This document shows positions 59,513-64,000 of a stretch of DNA of 64,000 nt, piece by piece (position 1 is the first letter of the stretch; each line of letters starts with the position of its first letter). The translations under genes and the position numbers were made by a program. The notes below the pieces were generated by a model. It searched no databases, had not been told where the DNA came from, and was given only the letters and a program-made list of their open reading frames with translations. The stretch is from Enterobacter sp. RHBSTW-00175 (GTDB lineage Bacteria; Pseudomonadota; Gammaproteobacteria; Enterobacterales; Enterobacteriaceae), in NCBI RefSeq assembly GCF_013927005.1, contig NZ_CP055932.1, forward strand, positions 4,716 through 68,715, in the 5' to 3' direction.

Positions 59513-59818
59513 TTAACTGACTTTGTAAACGCCGCTGAACCATGAAAAAAATCCGGGGGAATCATCACAGCGCATAAACATACCGTTTTGTTTTTGGGTG
59601 ACGGCAAGGAGGCCCCTGTTATCACCACATACCTTGTCAAAGGTTTCCATTCCTATCCTTATCAGGCTCTTTTCGTTATTTTCGGGAGAGATCCGGAGAT
59701 GTTTTGTCAGCCAGACAGGATAGGTATCAGCGTTACGCCAGTACTGCAATTCAATCACTGAAGCCATTCCCCAGATAGTGAAGAATAAGAAAACCACACC
59801 TGCGATTTTGCTACCCAT
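59513..59818 (-). CDS. Small membrane-anchored hypothetical protein
   Basis: This protein of about 101 residues has one N-terminal hydrophobic helix (MGSKIAGVVFLFFTIWGMASVIELQYW) and a soluble remainder with two cysteines (DKVCGDNRG, FMRCDDS), suggesting a periplasmic domain. I chose the ATG at 59818 because AAGGAAC precedes it; longer starts reach 59875. It lies immediately downstream of the antitoxin-like gene. The function is unknown. Confidence 0.5.
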   Translation of the reverse strand: MGSKIAGVVFLFFTIWGMASVIELQYWRNADTYPVWLTKHLRISPENNEKSLIRIGMETFDKVCGDNRGLLAVTQKQNGMFMRCDDSPGFFSWFSGVYKVS

Positions 59819-59871
59819 ATTGTTCCTTAACATTGATTTAATACATTCCTTGCTCCTCGCACCGGAGCACA

Positions 59872-60123
59872 TCACAGATACTGATTGAGATCCACTTCAC
59901 GCAGCGGCTGGTTTTGACGTTCTGTGATCAATTGCACCAGGTCTTTTTCGTCCAGCGCATCGAGCATTTGTTCATACAGAGCCGCGGGCACACAATAAAA
60001 AACAGGGCGGTTGCGGTCAATAATCGCGACCGGGTAGCCGCCGCCGGCACTGGCGGTGGCCACCGGATCGTTTTTAAGTTCGCTGATGCTGGCAGTCACA
60101 TCACACAGAATGATATTTGTCAT
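59872..60123 (-). CDS. Phd/YefM-type antitoxin, apparently without a toxin gene
   Basis: This 83-residue protein has the Phd/YefM pattern: an N-terminal DNA-binding fold (MTNIILCDVTASISELKNDP, then YPVAIIDRNRPVFYCVPAALYEQML) and a charged C-terminal tail (QPLREVDLNQYL) that would bind a toxin. The next gene on the strand encodes an unrelated membrane protein, and no RelE/Doc-type toxin is nearby. It may be an orphan antitoxin or regulator. Confidence 0.72.
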   Translation of the reverse strand: MTNIILCDVTASISELKNDPVATASAGGGYPVAIIDRNRPVFYCVPAALYEQMLDALDEKDLVQLITERQNQPLREVDLNQYL

Positions 60124-60201
60124 GGTTCCCCCCTGAGACAAGTCATCTGTATGATCGGTAAAGTAAGCTCTTGCAGCAAGTCCCGTCTGTCATTTCGACG
60201 G

Positions 60202-61344
60202 TCAGAAACGGGCAACCGGCAGCTCCTTCCAGCGGGTGGTATATGCCGGTGACAGCATCTCCCGTTTCATCTGCCAGTCCGGCGCAATACCCCGTCCGGC
60301 AAACCAGACTTTCCCGAGTCCGGAATGATTAATGCCGTCGAGCACCTTCATCAGCGCATCGCTGTGCGGCCGTGGCTGCACGTCATCGAACAGATTCAGC
60401 TGCGCGACGCCGTTCGGACTGAAATCATTGAGCATTATCCCCGCTTTTGCGTAGCGGTGGCCATCGAGCCAGATCCTGTCCAGAGACCTGACCGCTGCCG
60501 CGATAATGTCCCGGGTGTCACGGGTAGGGGTGTTCAGTTTTTCCGTGGCCACGTTACCGTAATACGGCTCATTAACCGCAAAAGGGGACGTCTTGATGAA
60601 GGTGCTGATATGCCGGCAGTACTGTCGCTCACCGCGCAACTTTTCCGCCGCGCGCTCGGCATACTGGCAGACGGCCTGGCGCATTTCTTCGTAGGTGGTG
60701 ATCCGCTGCCCGAAGCTGCGACTGCAGACAATCTGCTGTTTCGGCGGCGGCGCTTCCTCCAGCGAAATGCAGCTCTCGCCGTTCAGCTCACGTACCGTGC
60801 GCTCCAGCACTACGTTGAAGTTTTTCCGGATAAATGTGGGGTTCGTCAGCGACAGCTGCAGGGCAGTGGTGATCCCCATAACGTGCAGCTTTTTCGCTAT
60901 CCGGTTCCCCACGCCCCAGATTTCTTCCACCGGCTGCAGGCTGAGTAATTTTGCCGTTCTGCGTGGATTTTCGGGCGACAGCGCCAGCACCCCACTGAAT
61001 TGTGGCCATTCCTTTGACGCCCACTGCGCCGATTTGGCCAGTGTTTTTGTGGCGCCGAAGCCGACACCGATCGTCAGTCCGGTTCCACTGAGAACATGCC
61101 CACGCAGCTGCCTGCCAAAATCCTCCAGATCCATACAGTGGCCAATTCCTCGGGCATCCAGGAAACATTCGTCAATTGAGTATTGTTCGACGCGGGGCGA
61201 CAGCTCTTCCAGCAGGGCGACCACACGGTTACTCAGGCTCGCGTAGAGCTCGTAGTTGCTGGAAAAAACGTACAGTTTTTCAGGAAACTGCGCCTCTTTG
61301 AGCTGGAACCAGGGGGTTCCCATCTTTATACCCAGCCGTTTGGC
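60202..61344 (-). pseudogene. umuC: umuC (DNA polymerase V subunit) lacking its 5' end
   Basis: The frame reads AKRLGIKMGTPWF onward to a normal C-terminus (SPAYTTRWKELPVARF). About 48 N-terminal codons, including the first catalytic aspartate region (DVNSFYASCE in the family), are missing. The second catalytic pair is present in QYSIDECFLD. A stop lies just before the break at about 61345, where the recombinase element begins. No umuD is present. Without the first catalytic Asp it cannot be an active polymerase. Confidence 0.9.
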
Positions 61345-61405
61345 TTATATGTTATTTGGAATTGACTATCCTTAGGTTGTGCTTTCTGACTCGGAAGGAA
61401 AGTGT

Positions 61406-62413
61406 ATGCGTGCATCGTTGCTGGCATCTTTACCTTACATGATGGCTGAGCCTACAGCTTTTCGCTGGTTATGCTTACAGGAAAGTTTGCTGAAGGCGCC
61501 AAATACGGTTGAAGCTTATGCCCGTGGGATCGATGATTGGCTGCGTTTTTGTCGCCAGAATGATGTGAGCCCTACAGAAGCCAGCCGGGAGATCCTGGCT
61601 TTGTATGTTCGGCATCTTAATATCTCCCGCAATCTGGCGGCTGCCAGCCTTCGTCATCGACTCACTATCGTTCGATTATATTGTGACTACCTGCGAGAAG
61701 AAGGATTAATAGTACTGAACCCCGTTATGAGAGGCAGCTGGCATCCTGGCGGAGGTGGGCGCAGGGGGCTCATTCAGGCACAGCGACGCCTGCCATGGAT
61801 ACCGAGTGACCGTGACTGGGAAAACTTACTTATCGCAGCCCGCCAGACCACAATACGTAATCGTTTTATGCTATCTCTTGCGTACGACTGTGCCCTGCGC
61901 CGGGAAGAGTTGTGCTCCGTTGCTACCGGCGATATTGACCCTTCTCGTCGCTTGCTAACAGTTCGGGCTGAAACGACAAAAACTAAGCGAGGTCGGGTTG
62001 TGCCCTATTCTGTCGTAACCGGAGAGTTATATTTCCTCTGGTTAGCAGAACGGCGACAATTAAATACTTCCCGTGGCCCACTGTTTCTTTCTTATTCCTG
62101 TCGCAACAGAACTGCGCCAATAACCCGGTGGACCTGGTCCAAGATCGTAAGGTCGTTGGCAATGCAGGCGGGGCTACCCCAATTGAGTACGCATACCTTC
62201 AGACATCTATGTCTGACCGATCTCGCCAGAGCTGACTGGGATATTCATGAGATCGCTACGTTTGCCGGCCATCAGAGTATCCAGTCAACGTTACTTTATA
62301 TCCATCTTAGTGCGCGTGATCTTACGGAAAAATTTAACGCAGGTATGGCGTCGATACATGAACATCGGTTACACCATTTAAAGGGGGACAATACGGATGG
62401 CAATGAAAACTGA
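61406..62413 (+). CDS. Tyrosine recombinase of an element inserted in umuC
   Basis: This 335-residue integrase/XerC-like recombinase has catalytic residues in CALRREELCSV (Arg), HTFRHLCL (His-x-x-Arg), FAGHQSI (His) and LLYIHLS (Tyr). The start is the ATG at 61406 after GGAAAG. It begins about 60 bp from the break in umuC and is followed, with a 17-bp overlap, by a second gene cut by IS26. Paired recombinase genes in this order suggest a Tn554-like or similar multi-recombinase element. Confidence 0.82.
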   Translation: MRASLLASLPYMMAEPTAFRWLCLQESLLKAPNTVEAYARGIDDWLRFCRQNDVSPTEASREILALYVRHLNISRNLAAASLRHRLTIVRLYCDYLREEGLIVLNPVMRGSWHPGGGGRRGLIQAQRRLPWIPSDRDWENLLIAARQTTIRNRFMLSLAYDCALRREELCSVATGDIDPSRRLLTVRAETTKTKRGRVVPYSVVTGELYFLWLAERRQLNTSRGPLFLSYSCRNRTAPITRWTWSKIVRSLAMQAGLPQLSTHTFRHLCLTDLARADWDIHEIATFAGHQSIQSTLLYIHLSARDLTEKFNAGMASIHEHRLHHLKGDNTDGNEN

Positions 62414-62727
62414 ATATGATGCGCCAGCCCCTTTTGACTACGAAGTATGGCAACCTGATCCTGACTGGGATTGTTCTCCCGAATTACAGCCGATTGAACG
62501 AGATACTTTGATAAAGCTGGCTCAGTATGTTGTTGGACGTCATAAACAAAACTGGTCGAACTGTGTAAGACAAAGGCTTTCTCGCCTGATAATTCCACTC
62601 AGAGCAGCATTAAAGTGGATGAATGCCGCATCCACAACAACCAATTCTGCAATTCATGACATCATTCTGGAAATGCACCGGCTGGAAAAAAACTACTGGT
62701 CATGGACCCAGGACGACTGGCTCGAAG
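62397..62727 (+). pseudogene. 5' fragment of the second gene of the recombinase element, cut by IS26
   Basis: About 110 codons remain (MAMKTEYDAPAPFDYEVWQ through YWSWTQDDWLEG) before IS26 at 62728. AAGGGGG precedes the ATG. The N-terminal composition and position fit the long second recombinase of Tn554-like elements (about 600 residues), but no catalytic motif lies in the fragment, so the identity is uncertain. Confidence 0.55.
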
Positions 62728-63547
62728 GGCACTGTTGCAAAGTTAGCGATGAGGCAGCCTTTTGTCTTATTCAAAGGCCTTACATTTCAAAAACTCTGCT
62801 TACCAGGCGCATTTCGCCCAGGGGATCACCATAATAAAATGCTGAGGCCTGGCCTTTGCGTAGTGCACGCATCACCTCAATACCTTTGATGGTGGCGTAA
62901 GCCGTCTTCATGGATTTAAATCCCAGCGTGGCGCCGATTATCCGTTTCAGTTTGCCATGATCGCATTCAATCACGTTGTTCCGGTACTTAATCTGTCGGT
63001 GTTCAACGTCAGACGGGCACCGGCCTTCGCGTTTGAGCAGAGCAAGCGCGCGACCATAGGCGGGCGCTTTATCCGTGTTGATGAATCGCGGGATCTGCCA
63101 CTTCTTCACGTTGTTGAGGATTTTACCCAGAAACCGGTATGCAGCTTTGCTGTTACGACGGGAGGAGAGATAAAAATCGACAGTGCGGCCCCGGCTGTCG
63201 ACGGCCCGGTACAGATACGCCCAGCGGCCATTGACCTTCACGTAGGTTTCATCCATGTGCCACGGGCAAAGATCGGAAGGGTTACGCCAGTACCAGCGCA
63301 GCCGTTTTTCCATTTCAGGCGCATAACGCTGAACCCAGCGGTAAATCGTGGAGTGATCGACATTCACTCCGCGTTCAGCCAGCATCTCCTGCAGCTCACG
63401 GTAACTGATGCCGTATTTGCAGTACCAGCGTACGGCCCACAGAATGATGTCACGCTGAAAATGCCGGCCTTTGAATGGGTTCATGTGCAGCTCCATCAGC
63501 AAAAGGGGATGATAAGTTTATCACCACCGACTATTTGCAACAGTGCC
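62728..63547 (-). mobile_element. IS26 (IS6 family), copy 2, inverted relative to copy 1
   Basis: The element is exactly 820 bp with the same ends as copy 1, in opposite orientation. Left flank 8-mer GCTCGAAG; right flank AAATTGAC. If the 55917-62727 segment is turned back, copy 2 is flanked by AAATTGAC on both sides, a perfect 8-bp duplication. Confidence 0.96.
62780..63484 (-). CDS. tnp26: IS26 transposase, copy 2
   Basis: This 234-residue transposase is identical to the one at 55160-55864, with the same helix-turn-helix and DDE blocks. It is intact, so the segment between the copies can still be moved or inverted. Confidence 0.96.
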   Translation of the reverse strand: MNPFKGRHFQRDIILWAVRWYCKYGISYRELQEMLAERGVNVDHSTIYRWVQRYAPEMEKRLRWYWRNPSDLCPWHMDETYVKVNGRWAYLYRAVDSRGRTVDFYLSSRRNSKAAYRFLGKILNNVKKWQIPRFINTDKAPAYGRALALLKREGRCPSDVEHRQIKYRNNVIECDHGKLKRIIGATLGFKSMKTAYATIKGIEVMRALRKGQASAFYYGDPLGEMRLVSRVFEM

Positions 63548-63555
63548 AAATTGAC
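63548..63555. repeat. 8-bp IS26 target duplication, inverted partner of 55917-55924
   Basis: AAATTGAC is the reverse complement of GTCAATTT at 55917-55924, beside copy 1. It overlaps the first base pairs of an iteron-like repeat. Confidence 0.85.
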
Positions 63556-63642
63556 TGCGGTATGTAATATATTGACTATGGTATGATGCTTACCGCATCT
63601 GTGTCGAGGAAGAGGAAAGACGACTCAGCATACCGCAGTCAA
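63551..63642. repeat. Outlying iterons
   Basis: TTGACTGCGGTATGTA (63551-63566), TTGACTATGGTATGAT (63572-63587) and an inverted copy CATACCGCAGTCAA (63629-63642) belong to the same repeat family as the array further right. Inverted copies near a rep promoter are typical of autoregulated iteron replicons. Confidence 0.75.
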
Positions 63643-63859
63643 TGTTTCACTGTTGTACCTGTAGATCTCAATCTTCCAGAGCGTATTCAGGAAAATAAGG
63701 CCAGGGTTCTGGATATCTGGTGTGGCGCTTCCGGGCTTGTATCTGGGTTATTCATGGTCTCGATCCAATAATTGATCCCAAGGAGATCATAATGAGATCC
63801 AAAAGAGATCCCCGGATCGCTCCAGCATGCGCTGTAACTGGCTTTAACGTCTGTCTGGA

Positions 63860-63985
63860 TCGACTGTGGAATGTAAAATGTTGACTGTTATATGCATAAT
63901 CTAATACTGTGATATGCAACGGTATTTACTGAGGTATGTATATCCGTTGACTGCGATACGTATTACTACATCCTTTTGTGGATAA
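63860..63985 (+). repeat. Iteron array and DnaA box (replication origin)
   Basis: Five copies of a TTGACTG-N-GGTATGTA-type repeat start at 63860, 63881, 63903, 63925 and 63947, a period of 21-22 bp, so they lie on one DNA face. A DnaA box (TGTGGATAA, 63977-63985) follows. This is the pattern of an iteron-controlled plasmid origin. The initiator gene is not in the window; it probably lies just beyond 64000. A RepFIB-like replicon is my guess from spacing only. Confidence 0.78.
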
Positions 63986-64000
63986 CCGTTGAGGATCAAG

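Noticed and set aside
59872..60123. A complete toxin-antitoxin pair with the small membrane protein as toxin
   Set aside because: The neighbouring protein has an N-terminal membrane helix and cysteines in a soluble part, unlike toxins paired with Phd/YefM antitoxins; only the antitoxin-like gene is supported.
55097..63547. A simple IS26 composite transposon
   Set aside because: The outer flanks (GCTGGCAG, AAATTGAC) do not match, and the inner/outer 8-mers instead show an inversion.

Overview
The window reads as a piece of a large conjugative-type plasmid from Enterobacterales, most likely the Enterobacter/Klebsiella group. The reasons are an F-type sopABC partition locus with its 43-bp centromere repeats, an iteron array with a DnaA box at the right edge, a 5'-truncated umuC, two perfect 820-bp IS26 copies, a perfect 1057-bp IS903, an mcr-10 locus next to xerC, and an ars-carrying Tn3-family transposon. 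No rRNA, tRNA or CRISPR array was seen. The plasmid assignment is inference; the features are read directly.

Layout, left to right. (1) 1-5.4 kb: a KacAT/TacAT-type toxin-antitoxin pair with two matching operators, then two complete ISNCY-family elements and the remnant of a third. (2) 5.6-15.6 kb: a LuxR-type regulator and a plasmid-borne glycogen cluster, glgB-glgC-glgA-glgP-pgm, all on the minus strand. (3) 16-17 kb: IS903. (4) 17.4-22.5 kb: a tight AT-rich four-gene operon on the minus strand: N6-adenine-type DNA methyltransferase, phosphoribosyltransferase-like protein, ORC/Cdc6-like P-loop ATPase, unknown protein. It has the architecture of an anti-phage or conflict system, and I cannot match it to a characterised one. 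It is the best candidate for an undescribed system here. (5) 22.6-29.4 kb: xerC and mcr-10. The mcr-10 gene is split by an IS2-group element (ISEc36-like) with a 5-bp target duplication; a second copy and the tail of a third relative follow.

(6) 29.4-38.9 kb: a second defence locus in one operon: WYL-domain regulator, GmrSD-type DUF262/DUF1524 enzyme, then hsdM, hsdS and hsdR. (7) 39.3-48.1 kb: an 8.8-kb Tn3-family transposon with 38-bp inverted repeats, tnpA, res, tnpR and an arsRDABC operon. (8) 48.1-55.1 kb: a chromosome-like block with the 5' part of a PLP sulfur-amino-acid lyase gene, a cysteine desulfidase (cyuA-like) gene split by an IS630-type element, an Mla/Pqi-type lipid transporter operon (mlaE-mlaF-mlaD-pqiC-like), and the tail of a transporter gene. 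(9) 55.1-64 kb: two inverted IS26 copies bracket sopABC, a small antitoxin gene, truncated umuC and a tyrosine-recombinase element. The 8-bp flanks show this segment was inverted by IS26. The window ends in an iteron array.

Overall, accessory metabolism (glycogen, arsenic, cysteine), two defence loci and an inactivated colistin-resistance gene sit between insertion sequences on an F-like backbone. Most junctions are IS or transposon ends lacking matched target duplications, so the region has been rearranged repeatedly.
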